A stretch of 64,000 bases of DNA from assembly GCA_016125095.1 (NCBI GenBank), contig WGMK01000015.1:62001-126000 (forward strand), read 5' to 3'. Made by a program: the position numbers and the translations under genes. Below the pieces are notes generated by a model. It was not told the origin of the DNA. It ran no database searches and was given only the letters and a program-made list of their open reading frames with translations. Positions 35,219-43,655 of the stretch are shown here, piece by piece. The stretch is from Candidatus Hydrogenedens sp. GTDB taxonomy: Bacteria > Hydrogenedentota > Hydrogenedentia > Hydrogenedentales > JAEUWI01. Within the stretch, counting starts at the first letter, position 1, and every line of letters starts with the position of its first letter.

Positions 35219-37915
35219 ATGATTCAACGGCTGATTGCTGCCGTGCTGCTGCTGGCGGTGTGTTCTGCCCAGGCGGCGGTGGTGAGCGACGACATCGAGG
35301 TCGAGGGTTACTTCATCAAGCTGAACCTGCATCCGGGCGACGGCGGCATGGTCGAATACCTGGGCCTGCTGGCCGCGCCGGGTAATCTGGCAGGGCCCGA
35401 TGGCCTGCTGCAGGAAGGCTTCGGCGTGGGCAGCTACTACGTGCCCAACCGCCGCGTGAACGAGAAGATGGAGGTGCTGGAGCAGTTTCAGGACCGGCCG
35501 GTGTTCGAATACAGCTACGACTGCGACGGGCCGAACATCAATGGACTGCACGTGGTGCGTCGCATGGAGATGGACCCGAACGAGGCGTCGGTGCGGGTGA
35601 CCTGGACCATCGAGAACAAAGGGCAGGAGCGGCACTGGATTGCGCCGTGGGTGCGGCAGGATGTGGCCGCGGGCGGCGCGGCGGAATCGCGCGACCTGGT
35701 GGAGATGATGTCGCTGTCGGGCAAGGCGGTGAATCCGGAGAACGGTTTTCACCCCGCTTCGCGCAATTGGATCGCGGTGACCGACCCGCTCGAGGAGCAG
35801 ACGCTCTACACCGTTTATGACGCGACGAAGCTGCACTCGATATTGACCCTGCGCGGCTCCGAGGGTAAGCCGGTGGCCTATGCCGCCCACTTCGTGCCCT
35901 TCGAACTGAACCCCGGCCAGAGCTGGAGCACGATGTACCGGCTCAATGCCGTGCGCGGCCTGAAGCATGTGGACTTCGCGACGGACGAACTCGCGATTCA
36001 GCTGGACTACAACGGCGGCAAGCTGACCGCGCTCATGTCGGCCGCGCGGCCCATCGACGGGCTGGAGATTCACGCGCGGGTGATGGCGAAGAACGGCCGC
36101 GTGTGGGACCTGCCTGCCAAGAAGTTCGACATCAGTCCGAAGCAGCTGGTGCGCGCGACCTATGAATGGGACGCTCCGGCCAACGACACCTATGAATTCC
36201 TGGCGCAGCTGCGGCAGGGCGGCAAGCCCTTCGGCGTGGGGCAGGACACCAAGAGTCCGCACGGCGGTTTCGACACGCAGTTCGCCGTCGGTCCGCAGGC
36301 GCAGGCGCCGCTTGAGCCGTGGACCGATGCCCCCTACGCGCTGGAACAGCGGCCGCGCACGCTCCGCCGCACGCTGGCCGCCAATGGCCCGGTGCAGGTG
36401 TGGCGCGAATCGACCATGGAAAAGGTATTGCGGGGCGATGCGCCCGAGCCCACCGGCGCCCCGGACCCGGTGGTGCGGATGAGCCTCGCGCGCCGGGAAA
36501 GCGAATCGCTGCAGCTGGCGCTGCGTTCGCCCGGCAAGGCCGCCACGGGGCTCGGCGTGCAGGTGTCGGAATTGCGCAACGCCGAGGGCGCCGTCATCGG
36601 TCCGGAGAACATCCGGGTGTACCGCGTGGGCTATGTGGACAGCCGCGTGCCCTCGCATTGGGAAGGCCCGACCGGCGCCTGGCCCGATATCCTCGAGCCG
36701 AACGCCAACGTCGACCTGCGCCCCGATTCGACGCAGCCGGTGTGGATTACCGTGTATGCGCCGTACGGCACCGCGCCGGGCACCTATACCGGCAGCATCA
36801 CCCTTGCCGGTCCGGACCTCGAGCCCATCAAGCTGACGCTGCTGGCCGAGGTGTACAACTTTCAGCTGCCGGTGCGGCCGACGCTGCAGACCGATTTCGG
36901 GCTCGACCTGAAGCGCGCGGCCGAATTGCATCGCGCGGCGGGCGGCAAGCTGTCGGACGACGAGCTCGCCGCGCGTTTCGCCGCCACGGCGCTCAGCCAC
37001 CGCGTGACGCTCGATGGCCTGACCGCCCTGCCCGCCGAGAGCCCGAACTACGCCGCCGCGCTCAAGAAATTCGAGGCGGGATTCGACGCCCGCTGGGACG
37101 ACAACGCCACGTCGTTCAACGTGCCCGCGACGCTCCTCGAGTTTCCCGAGCAGTTGAAGCAGGCGAACGATTTCGTGGCGCAGCACAAGCTGGGCGACCG
37201 CGCGTTCGTCGAGTTGTTCCACGAGCCGCGCGAGGCCGCCTGGACGCGCGTGCTCGAAACCATGCAGCGCTGGAAAGACGCCGCTCCGGCCATCCCCATG
37301 CGCGTCTCGACCATCGGCCTGAAGCCCTTCATCCCCGATTCACTCGACCAGTGGATGGTGCACGCGCAGGTGCTCGACACCAACAATGGCGTTGAGGTGC
37401 TCAAGCGCGTGGCCGCCGGCAAGCCCGTGTGGTGGTATGTGCACCACCTGCCTCCGCGACCTTACGGCAACTTCTTCCTCGATTTCGCCGGCATCGAACA
37501 CCGCATTCTGTTCTGGCAGAGCTGGGCGCTGGGCATGAAGGGCATGCACTACTGGGACGTGCAATACGTGGAGCCCGGCGGCGACCCGCGCCGCTCGCAG
37601 CTCGACATCACCCCCGTGAACGGCGACGGGCTGCTGCTCTACCCCGGTGCCGACGGGCCGCTGAACTCCATCCGGTGGGAAATCATCCGCGACGGTATCG
37701 AAGACCACGACTACCTCGCCGAATTCATGGAGCGCCGCCGCGCGCTGCTGCAGCAAGGCGGCCACGACGCCCTCATGAAAAAGGCCTCGCAAGTCTACAA
37801 CCTCGACGAGCTCGTCCCCACCCTCGTCACCTTCACGAGAGACCCCAAGGTGCTCGAAGACAAGCGCCACCAGATCGCCCGCATGATCGAGGAGATGGAC
37901 GCGGCGCTGCGGTAG
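35219..37915 (+). CDS. Secreted DUF4091 / GH123-like putative glycosidase
   Basis: Predicted 898 aa from the ATG at 35219, with a signal peptide MIQRLIAAVLLLAVCSAQA. The first ~370 residues are beta-rich and hold no known catalytic motif. The central part (about 420-560) has the Ig-like segments that precede GH123-type domains (LRPDSTQPVWITVYAPYGTAPGTYTGSI). The C-terminal part, about 560-885, ends in DUF4091 features: VWWYVHHLPPRPYGNFFLDF, RILFWQSWALGMKGMHYWDV, and IRWEIIRDGIEDHDYL. GH123 enzymes are beta-N-acetylgalactosaminidases; activity here is an inference. Confidence 0.8.
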   Translation: MIQRLIAAVLLLAVCSAQAAVVSDDIEVEGYFIKLNLHPGDGGMVEYLGLLAAPGNLAGPDGLLQEGFGVGSYYVPNRRVNEKMEVLEQFQDRPVFEYSYDCDGPNINGLHVVRRMEMDPNEASVRVTWTIENKGQERHWIAPWVRQDVAAGGAAESRDLVEMMSLSGKAVNPENGFHPASRNWIAVTDPLEEQTLYTVYDATKLHSILTLRGSEGKPVAYAAHFVPFELNPGQSWSTMYRLNAVRGLKHVDFATDELAIQLDYNGGKLTALMSAARPIDGLEIHARVMAKNGRVWDLPAKKFDISPKQLVRATYEWDAPANDTYEFLAQLRQGGKPFGVGQDTKSPHGGFDTQFAVGPQAQAPLEPWTDAPYALEQRPRTLRRTLAANGPVQVWRESTMEKVLRGDAPEPTGAPDPVVRMSLARRESESLQLALRSPGKAATGLGVQVSELRNAEGAVIGPENIRVYRVGYVDSRVPSHWEGPTGAWPDILEPNANVDLRPDSTQPVWITVYAPYGTAPGTYTGSITLAGPDLEPIKLTLLAEVYNFQLPVRPTLQTDFGLDLKRAAELHRAAGGKLSDDELAARFAATALSHRVTLDGLTALPAESPNYAAALKKFEAGFDARWDDNATSFNVPATLLEFPEQLKQANDFVAQHKLGDRAFVELFHEPREAAWTRVLETMQRWKDAAPAIPMRVSTIGLKPFIPDSLDQWMVHAQVLDTNNGVEVLKRVAAGKPVWWYVHHLPPRPYGNFFLDFAGIEHRILFWQSWALGMKGMHYWDVQYVEPGGDPRRSQLDITPVNGDGLLLYPGADGPLNSIRWEIIRDGIEDHDYLAEFMERRRALLQQGGHDALMKKASQVYNLDELVPTLVTFTRDPKVLEDKRHQIARMIEEMDAALR

Positions 37916-38004
37916 GAGGTTGCTGCTAATCGTGTTTCGTGTTAGTCTTTATTTCAGGTGATATCGATCACGTCTTCACGGTCGATGTAGGAGATGAAGT
38001 CGCA

Positions 38005-38151
38005 ATGACCCAAAAAGAATTTAAAAAGCGCTCCGACGAAATGCGATCCGCGGCCGCGAAGGCTGCAGAATCCAAGGAGAGCGCCCGAAAATTCTTGATT
38101 AAAGCGGGACTCTTCACGAAGTCTGGTCAGCTGGCGAAACCCTACCGCTAG
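38005..38151 (+). CDS. Small Lys/Ala-rich protein, candidate antitoxin of an ART-like pair
   Basis: 48 aa from the ATG at 38005, with AGGAG eleven bases upstream; a GTG at 37939 would add 22 residues but has no nearby ribosome-binding site. The protein is basic and helical (EFKKRSDEMRSAAAKAAESKESARKFLIKAGLFTKSG). The stop is three bases before the next ATG, so translation is probably coupled. From memory, similar small proteins precede similar FHGCD proteins in other genomes; this needs checking. Base composition around it is AT-richer than in the flanking genes. Confidence 0.6.
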   Translation: MTQKEFKKRSDEMRSAAAKAAESKESARKFLIKAGLFTKSGQLAKPYR

Positions 38152-38154
38152 CGG

Positions 38155-38751
38155 ATGTATACGAGCCCGTCATCGCTCATCCTCGGTTTTCACGGATGCG
38201 ATCGCGAAGTAGCAGAACGAATCCTGCGAGGCGAGATTACCCATCTCGACAAAAGCGAGAATCAGTACGACTGGCTTGGCCACGGCATATATTTCTGGGA
38301 AGACAACCCCGACCGGGCATTGCAGTTCGCGCAAGAACTAAACGCCATGCCGCGGCCAAGCAAGCCAAGAATCAGGAATCCGTTTATTCTGGGCGCCATA
38401 ATCGATTTGGGGCATTGCCTGAATCTACTTGAGACTCGATCTTTACGGCTGGTTTCGGAAGCACACGATCATCTCTCGTCAATCTCGGCTGAAGCAGGAT
38501 ATCCATTACCTGAAAACAAAAGAGATCCCGGAACCGGCGAGCTTCTAAGGCGGGAATTGGATTGCGCAGTGATAGAGACGCTACACGATTTGAATGAATC
38601 GGCACCTTACGACTCCGTCAGAGGCGTTTTTCAGGAAGGTGAGGAGCTATACCCCAACGCAGGATTCCGCGCCAAGAATCATATACAAATCTGCGTGCGG
38701 AATACGGCCAGCATCAAGGGGTACTTCCGTTTGCTTCCTGAGAATGAGTAG
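38155..38751 (+). CDS. Putative ADP-ribosyltransferase-fold protein (candidate toxin)
   Basis: 198 aa, no signal peptide. Two blocks resemble PARP/ART active sites: LILGFHGCDREVAERIL near residue 10 (His-Gly, NAD binding) and YDWLGHGIYFWEDNPDRALQFAQEL near 39 (Gly-x-Gly-Ile-Tyr-Phe, the second active-site strand). The last conserved strand, NHIQICVRN near 180, has Gln where PARP-like enzymes have Glu, so activity may be transferase, hydrolase or binding only. The 38461-38520 stretch counts to about 45% GC against about 60% at 37681-37740, suggesting transfer. It is coupled to the 48-residue upstream gene. The fold call is an inference from motifs. Confidence 0.6.
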   Translation: MYTSPSSLILGFHGCDREVAERILRGEITHLDKSENQYDWLGHGIYFWEDNPDRALQFAQELNAMPRPSKPRIRNPFILGAIIDLGHCLNLLETRSLRLVSEAHDHLSSISAEAGYPLPENKRDPGTGELLRRELDCAVIETLHDLNESAPYDSVRGVFQEGEELYPNAGFRAKNHIQICVRNTASIKGYFRLLPENE

Positions 38752-38861
38752 CGCCCGTATCTTAATATGGAATCCAGCCAGGCGTGGTACGCCTTCAAGT
38801 CCTCGATCAATGTCCAGTAGCTCATCACCGGTTCGGCTACAAAATCTTTGATTGATGCCAC
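38679..38861 (-). pseudogene. Possible truncated gene facing the ART-like gene
   Basis: A minus-strand frame begins with GTG at 38861 behind a good AGGAG (four-base spacer). Its first ~36 residues are protein-like (MASIKDFVAEPVMSYWTLIE...HAWLDSILRYG). The frame then runs into the reverse of the ART gene's 3' end and loses plausibility. I read it as the 5' end of a gene cut off by an insertion or rearrangement. No family recognised. It fills the otherwise empty gap up to 38965. Confidence 0.35.
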
Positions 38862-38965
38862 GTTGCTCCTAAACCTTGCCCAACAGCACTAAGTGGCTCC
38901 CAGTCACCTTCCCCAAGCCCCGCTAGCCTGAAGGCCGTGGGAAGCGTTCGTCAGAAGAGCTCGGC

Positions 38966-40201
38966 CTACTTATTGGCGAGCAGCTTCCCGACTTCCAGCA
39001 CGTACATCTGGCGCTGGTCGCCGAGGTGCATGGAGTCGATGCAGATTTTCGTGCCGTCGCGGTTCCAGCGGGGATGCAGGTCGCAGCGGAATTCGGCCTC
39101 GGACGGTTTCTTGAGGTAGAACTTCCCCAACGGCAGCAGCGTGCCGTCGCTCGGCCGATAGAGCATGAGCGATTGCATGCGATCCTTGTCGGGATAGGTA
39201 TCGGTCAGGATCCATTGGCCATCGGGCGAATAGGTGCAGTGCCCGTCGTGCGTCAACACGTCTTCCCCGATGACCTTCACCTCGTCCGTCTGGTCGGTGT
39301 AGTAGTGGAACTTGTTGCCCGTATCCTCCTCGCGCGACCAAGTCAGGAGGTGCGCCGGGTCGTGCCAGATGAAGTGCGAGACCATGCCGGCATCGGCGAC
39401 CACGTGCAGGGCGCTGCCATCGGCCGCCGCGGTGAACATGCGCGTGCTCCACTGGCCGCCGGGCTTCACCTGTGCGCGATGCAGAAAGATGAACCTCGAG
39501 CCGTCCGGATTGAACAAGAGGTGGTTGAACCAGTGCCGTCCCTGAGGCTCCACGTCCCACGGCACCGCGGCCACCTGCGCGAGCGTGACCAGCGTCGTCA
39601 CGGCGCCCGTCTCGAAATCCACGCGGTAGATGCCGGAGTCTTCGGGAATCAGCACGTCTGCCGTAGCATCCTCGACACCCTTGTAGCCGTATCCCGGGCG
39701 CGTATGATCCAGCCGCGCGAAGTCCAGCCCGATGCCCCACTTTCCGCTTGGGTGCAGCGTGTAGATGGCGGCCGGAAGCACCCGTTCCTCACGCGATTGC
39801 ACATCGAGCAGCACGCTGACGAACGCGCCGTCGCGGCGGTCGTTGTAAATGACCTGCGTGTCGGAGCCCGGCACCCACTGGAACATGCAGCCCTGCTGCC
39901 AGCTCCAGGCGCGCGTCTCGGCCAGCGGAATCCAGCGGTCGTTGTCGTCGGTGTCCACCATGCCCAGGGCGATGGTATCGTCCGGCGCGGGCGTGCGTCC
40001 TTCGAAGCCGGTCTCCATGCCGAGAATGTAGCGCCCGTCCGGACTGAACTGCTGCTTGTCGTAGTAGCCGAACCAGTGCGCCTGCGGTCCGCTGGTGATG
40101 GCCCGGATGGGCACGTGCGACTCGAAGCGCACTTCCGGCTCGTCCGCCGTCGCGCCAAGGGTGCCCAGCAGGCAGCATAAGAACGTGGTCGTGAATCGCA
40201 T
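38966..40201 (-). CDS. Secreted beta-propeller protein, oligogalacturonate-lyase-like
   Basis: Predicted 411 aa from the ATG at 40201 behind GGAGGG. Signal peptide MRFTTTFLCCLLGTLGATA. WD40/PD40-like repeats are visible: QQFSPDGRYILGMETGFEGR, LLFNPDGSRFIFLHRAQ, CTYSPDGQWILTDTYPDKD, PRWNRDGTKICID. The pattern and length resemble oligogalacturonate lyases and related secreted PD40 proteins, including the HxxF and HDGH elements. Enzyme activity is not certain. The next gene upstream is also secreted and on the same strand. Confidence 0.7.
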   Translation of the reverse strand: MRFTTTFLCCLLGTLGATADEPEVRFESHVPIRAITSGPQAHWFGYYDKQQFSPDGRYILGMETGFEGRTPAPDDTIALGMVDTDDNDRWIPLAETRAWSWQQGCMFQWVPGSDTQVIYNDRRDGAFVSVLLDVQSREERVLPAAIYTLHPSGKWGIGLDFARLDHTRPGYGYKGVEDATADVLIPEDSGIYRVDFETGAVTTLVTLAQVAAVPWDVEPQGRHWFNHLLFNPDGSRFIFLHRAQVKPGGQWSTRMFTAAADGSALHVVADAGMVSHFIWHDPAHLLTWSREEDTGNKFHYYTDQTDEVKVIGEDVLTHDGHCTYSPDGQWILTDTYPDKDRMQSLMLYRPSDGTLLPLGKFYLKKPSEAEFRCDLHPRWNRDGTKICIDSMHLGDQRQMYVLEVGKLLANK

Positions 40202-40246
40202 GGCTTGGCCCTCCGCAGTCGAAACGTGAAGGGCCACTATACCGGC

Positions 40247-41626
40247 CTAATTGAAGAGAATCACCTCGGCGCGCTTGTTGTCCTTGCCGCCCGGATGGGT
40301 GATGACGAGGTCGTTCGAGCCGTCGCCGCGCAGGTCGTGCGCCTCGGCCTTGCCGAAGCTGGGCACGTTTACCTCGTACACGGGAGACCGCGTAAGGAAG
40401 TCGTCCGGGTCGCCGCCATGCACCACCAGCTTGTCGCCGCCGGAACTGAAGGCGAGGTCGAGGCGGCCGTTGCCATTGAAGTCCGCCAGCTCATAAGCGA
40501 TGCGTTCGCGGCCGTCGGGAGCCTCGAAGGTCAGCGACTTCGTAAACACCGGCTTGTCCGAGAACTTGCCATTCGCGAATTCATAGACTACGGCATCGAC
40601 GGATATCTTGCCGCGCACAAAGTAATTGACGAGGTTCTTTACGCCGAAGGGCACGGAGATGACGAGCACATCGCGGTCCCCGTCGCCGTCTACATCCACC
40701 AGCATCGGAGCCTCGACGGCCCCCTTGCTCTCGAAGCGGGCCGTCGGCTTTTCGGGATACTTGTAGGCCTCGTCCGCCACGTAGACCTGTGTAATGGCCT
40801 CAATATTCATGCTACCGCGCGTCTGCACCACCACGAGGTCGGGGAAGCCGCTCTGGTCCACATCGGCCATGCGGGCCGAGGCCGCCCATTTGTCTTCCAG
40901 GTTCAACGGAATATCGAAGCGCCAGTGCTCGGTCCAGCCCGGACCGTAGGCGAAATCGGCGTATTCGTCGCTCAGGAACGCGAGCCCCTTCAGCGGCTGG
41001 TCCGCCGCGCCGTAGGGCTCCGCATCGGGCAGCCGGTGCCGGATGAATACATTCGATTCCTGCGAGATGGAGGAGTTTACGTCGCAGCGCACGCGCGAAA
41101 GCTCGTGGTCCGCGTGGCGAATCTGGTACCCGTTGGGCATGGGCACCAGCCACTCGTCGGTGCCGTCGCCGTCGAGATCCTGCGCCGAGCCCCGAAGGAA
41201 CACGGGCTCGCGGATGCTGCTCGGCAGGAGCGAATCGAACTGCGGCGAGGCGATTTTCTCGAAGCCGGACGCTGCGCTCTCGGAATACCGGTAGACCACC
41301 GCGCCCTCGGCATGCGCCGCGACGATTTCCCTCGGTCCGGCACCGTCGACCTGCGCCAGGAAGAACGCGCCGCTGACGGAGTCGAGGGGAATCGTATATG
41401 TCGGCGCTTCGGTGTAGCCGCCCTGCTCGCTGGCGATGTAGACCCCGGCGGACTTCTCCAGCGGATCGCTGCGCTCGTCGGCGCAGAGCAGCACGATATC
41501 CTGCCGCCCGTCGCCGTTGAAGTCCTCGGTCGCCTGGTCCCAGATGTTGATGGGCGCCCGGAGCACATAGGTCTGCGGGGCGGCCAGCGCCGCCGCGGCG
41601 ATTCCGACTGCGAACATCCACGGCAT
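40247..41626 (-). CDS. Secreted FG-GAP/VCBS repeat protein
   Basis: 459 aa with a signal peptide MPWMFAVGIAAAALA. Repeated Asp-rich loops of the FG-GAP/VCBS type bind calcium in the integrin-like propeller: ATEDFNGDGRQDIVLL, SAQDLDGDGTDEWLV, RMADVDQSGFPDLVV, MLVDVDGDGDRDVLVI, ELADFNGNGRLDLAF, and EAHDLRGDGSNDLVI. A likely surface or carbohydrate-binding role; no catalytic residues are seen. AAGGA is eight bases before the ATG. Confidence 0.85.
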   Translation of the reverse strand: MPWMFAVGIAAAALAAPQTYVLRAPINIWDQATEDFNGDGRQDIVLLCADERSDPLEKSAGVYIASEQGGYTEAPTYTIPLDSVSGAFFLAQVDGAGPREIVAAHAEGAVVYRYSESAASGFEKIASPQFDSLLPSSIREPVFLRGSAQDLDGDGTDEWLVPMPNGYQIRHADHELSRVRCDVNSSISQESNVFIRHRLPDAEPYGAADQPLKGLAFLSDEYADFAYGPGWTEHWRFDIPLNLEDKWAASARMADVDQSGFPDLVVVQTRGSMNIEAITQVYVADEAYKYPEKPTARFESKGAVEAPMLVDVDGDGDRDVLVISVPFGVKNLVNYFVRGKISVDAVVYEFANGKFSDKPVFTKSLTFEAPDGRERIAYELADFNGNGRLDLAFSSGGDKLVVHGGDPDDFLTRSPVYEVNVPSFGKAEAHDLRGDGSNDLVITHPGGKDNKRAEVILFN

Positions 41627-41654
41627 ACAGGCATTCCTTCCGGATTGGGGCGTA

Positions 41655-42131
41655 TCAGCCCATGTACTTCAGCTTGTCCAGCAAGGCATCGGCGCGCGCG
41701 CGCACCGCCGCAATCGTCTTCAGCCGGGCATCGTTCCCGGCGGCCTGTTCCGCCGCGCGGTCCAGCGCCGTTCGGAGGTCGTTCACCTGCGCGGCCAGCA
41801 TCCGCACCATCTCCACGCGCGAGGGCAGCCGCTCGTTCACCGCCGCGCGCGGCCCCATGTCGATCCCCGCCTCGGCGAACCAGTCCGGCGGCACGGCCGC
41901 ACCCGGGTCGAGACCGTCCACCACGCTGATGCCGCCGTGGCCGCGCAGGAATGCCAGCAGCCCCTCCCGGTCCAGCGGCATGGGGTCCAGCTCGCGCGCG
42001 CAATGGCGGTAGAGCTTTTCCACGGGTACCATCGGCTGGGCCGACTGCTTCAAATAGGTCAGGCAGCGCTGTTCGACCGCCTCGAGGCTGCCGGTATGGC
42101 CGCCCGGGAACTGGACGATATTGTCCTCCAT
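41655..42131 (-). CDS. Hypothetical protein
   Basis: 158 aa, with GGAGG seven to eight bases before the ATG. No signal peptide. The N-terminal half (CLTYLKQSAQPMVPVEKLYRHC) may be a small helical domain, the C-terminal half a coiled coil (VRMLAAQVNDLRTALDRAAEQ). I do not recognise a family. It diverges from miaB and lies just upstream of the FG-GAP gene on the same strand. Confidence 0.7.
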   Translation of the reverse strand: MEDNIVQFPGGHTGSLEAVEQRCLTYLKQSAQPMVPVEKLYRHCARELDPMPLDREGLLAFLRGHGGISVVDGLDPGAAVPPDWFAEAGIDMGPRAAVNERLPSRVEMVRMLAAQVNDLRTALDRAAEQAAGNDARLKTIAAVRARADALLDKLKYMG

Positions 42132-42167
42132 GTATTCACCTCCGATGAGGACCCGGCGGGCCCGTCT

Positions 42168-42196
42168 TTGCCGCCCTTTCCGGCGGATGCTATACT
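42168..42196 (+). promoter_or_regulatory. Sigma-70 promoter of miaB
   Basis: TTGCCG (42168-42173), a 17-base spacer, TATACT (42191-42196) with TGC before it: the extended -10 TGCTATACT, identical to that at 15225. The miaB start is 38 bases on. Confidence 0.75.
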
Positions 42197-42233
42197 ATGC
42201 GGCCAGCGCCGCCCCCGGCGCCGCGAGGATTCC

Positions 42234-43583
42234 ATGAAGCCCAAAGCCTATATCAAGACCTTCGGTTGCCAGATGAACGAGCACGACACGTTTCAAATGC
42301 GGAACGTGCTCGAGGCGGAGGGCTATGACTTCACGGACGCCGCCGAGGACGCCGCGCTGATTCTGTTGAACACCTGCAGTGTGCGGCAGAATCCCGAGAA
42401 CAAAGTGTATAGCTTTCTCGGGCAGATCCGCGAATGCAAGCAGGCCAACCCGGAGGTCATCATCGGCGTGGGCGGCTGCGTGGCGCAGCAGGAAGGCAAG
42501 ACCATCCTCAAGCGCGAGAAGAGCGTCGACCTCGTGTTCGGGCCGGACACCCTGTTCCGCCTGCCCGAAATGCTGGAAGAGGTGAAGGGCGGCGCGCGGG
42601 TGTGCCACACCGAGTGGATGCCGCGCGAGCGCAAGATTCAGAACTTTATCCCCGAGCGCTGGGTGGAGCACGGCCATGTCGAGGGCGTGAAGGCCTACAT
42701 CTCCATCACCAAGGGCTGCAACAACATGTGCACGTTCTGCATCGTGCCGACCACGCGCGGGCGCGAGGTATCGCGCGAGCACGACAACATCCTGCGCGAG
42801 GCCCGGGCGCTGGTCGAACGCGGCGCGAAGGAAATCTGGCTGCTGGGCCAGAACGTGAACAGCTACCGCAGCAGCGCCGAATACCGCTTCTACGAATTGC
42901 TCGACGAGCTTTCGCAGATCGAAGGCCTGCACCGCATTCGCTTCACGTCGCCGCATCCGAAGGACTGGAACAACGCGCTTTCGGACCTGATGGCCTCGCG
43001 GAAAAACATCTGCAATCAGCTGCACCTGCCCTTCCAGGCGGGCAGCGACCGGATTCTCGAGGCCATGCGCCGCAACCACACGCTAGACGAGTACCTGGAG
43101 AAGGTGGCCTATCTGCAGGCGGCCGTGCCCACGGTGGAACTGAGCACCGACCTGATTGTGGGCTTTCCGGGGGAATCGGACGAAGACTTCGAGCGCACGC
43201 TGCACTGCCTGCGCACGGTCGGCTTCAGCCAGATATTCCCCTTTAAGTATTCACAGCGCCCCGGCACCCCGGCCGCCGCAATGGAAGACGACGTGCCCCG
43301 CGAGGCCAAGGAAGAGCGCCTCGCCCGGGTTATCGCCCTGCAAGACGAGATTACCGCCGCCAGGCAGGAAACCTACGTCGGGCGCGTCGAGGAAGTGCTC
43401 ATCGACGGCGCGCACAGCCGCATGCGGAACTTCATGAACGGCCGCACCGACGGCTACAAGCCGATTACCATTGAGGACCCCACCCTCGAAATCGGCGACA
43501 TCGTGCAGGCGCGCGTGGTCAGTCACCGCGGACACTGGCTGATCGGCGAGCGCATCGAGACCCCCTCCCCCGCGCTTGCATAG
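42234..43583 (+). CDS. miaB: tRNA-2-methylthio-N6-dimethylallyladenosine synthase MiaB
   Basis: Predicted 449 aa from the ATG at 42234. It methylthiolates i6A37 in tRNA. N-terminal cluster cysteines: KTFGCQMNEHD, LNTCSVR and VGGCVAQQ. Radical SAM: ITKGCNNMCTFCIVPTTRGRE. The TRAM domain at the C-terminus binds tRNA (RVEEVLIDGAHSR). The MiaB-specific GCQMNEHD motif separates it from the MtaB paralogue at 28.7 kb. Confidence 0.97.
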   Translation: MKPKAYIKTFGCQMNEHDTFQMRNVLEAEGYDFTDAAEDAALILLNTCSVRQNPENKVYSFLGQIRECKQANPEVIIGVGGCVAQQEGKTILKREKSVDLVFGPDTLFRLPEMLEEVKGGARVCHTEWMPRERKIQNFIPERWVEHGHVEGVKAYISITKGCNNMCTFCIVPTTRGREVSREHDNILREARALVERGAKEIWLLGQNVNSYRSSAEYRFYELLDELSQIEGLHRIRFTSPHPKDWNNALSDLMASRKNICNQLHLPFQAGSDRILEAMRRNHTLDEYLEKVAYLQAAVPTVELSTDLIVGFPGESDEDFERTLHCLRTVGFSQIFPFKYSQRPGTPAAAMEDDVPREAKEERLARVIALQDEITAARQETYVGRVEEVLIDGAHSRMRNFMNGRTDGYKPITIEDPTLEIGDIVQARVVSHRGHWLIGERIETPSPALA

Positions 43584-43655
43584 CCTTCGCTCCCACAGGT
43601 AGAACGATAGCAGGCGCGCGGGCAGGCGCCGGCAGTTCGATGGGAGATTGGCATC

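Noticed and set aside
34979..37222. A 747-codon minus-strand open frame over the DUF4091 gene
   Set aside because: Antisense shadow, His/Arg-rich; it would also include the CIRCE and promoter region of hrcA.
37939..38004. GTG start extending the small ART-partner protein by 22 residues
   Set aside because: The nearest purine-rich site is about 19 bases upstream; the ATG at 38005 has AGGAG at a better distance.
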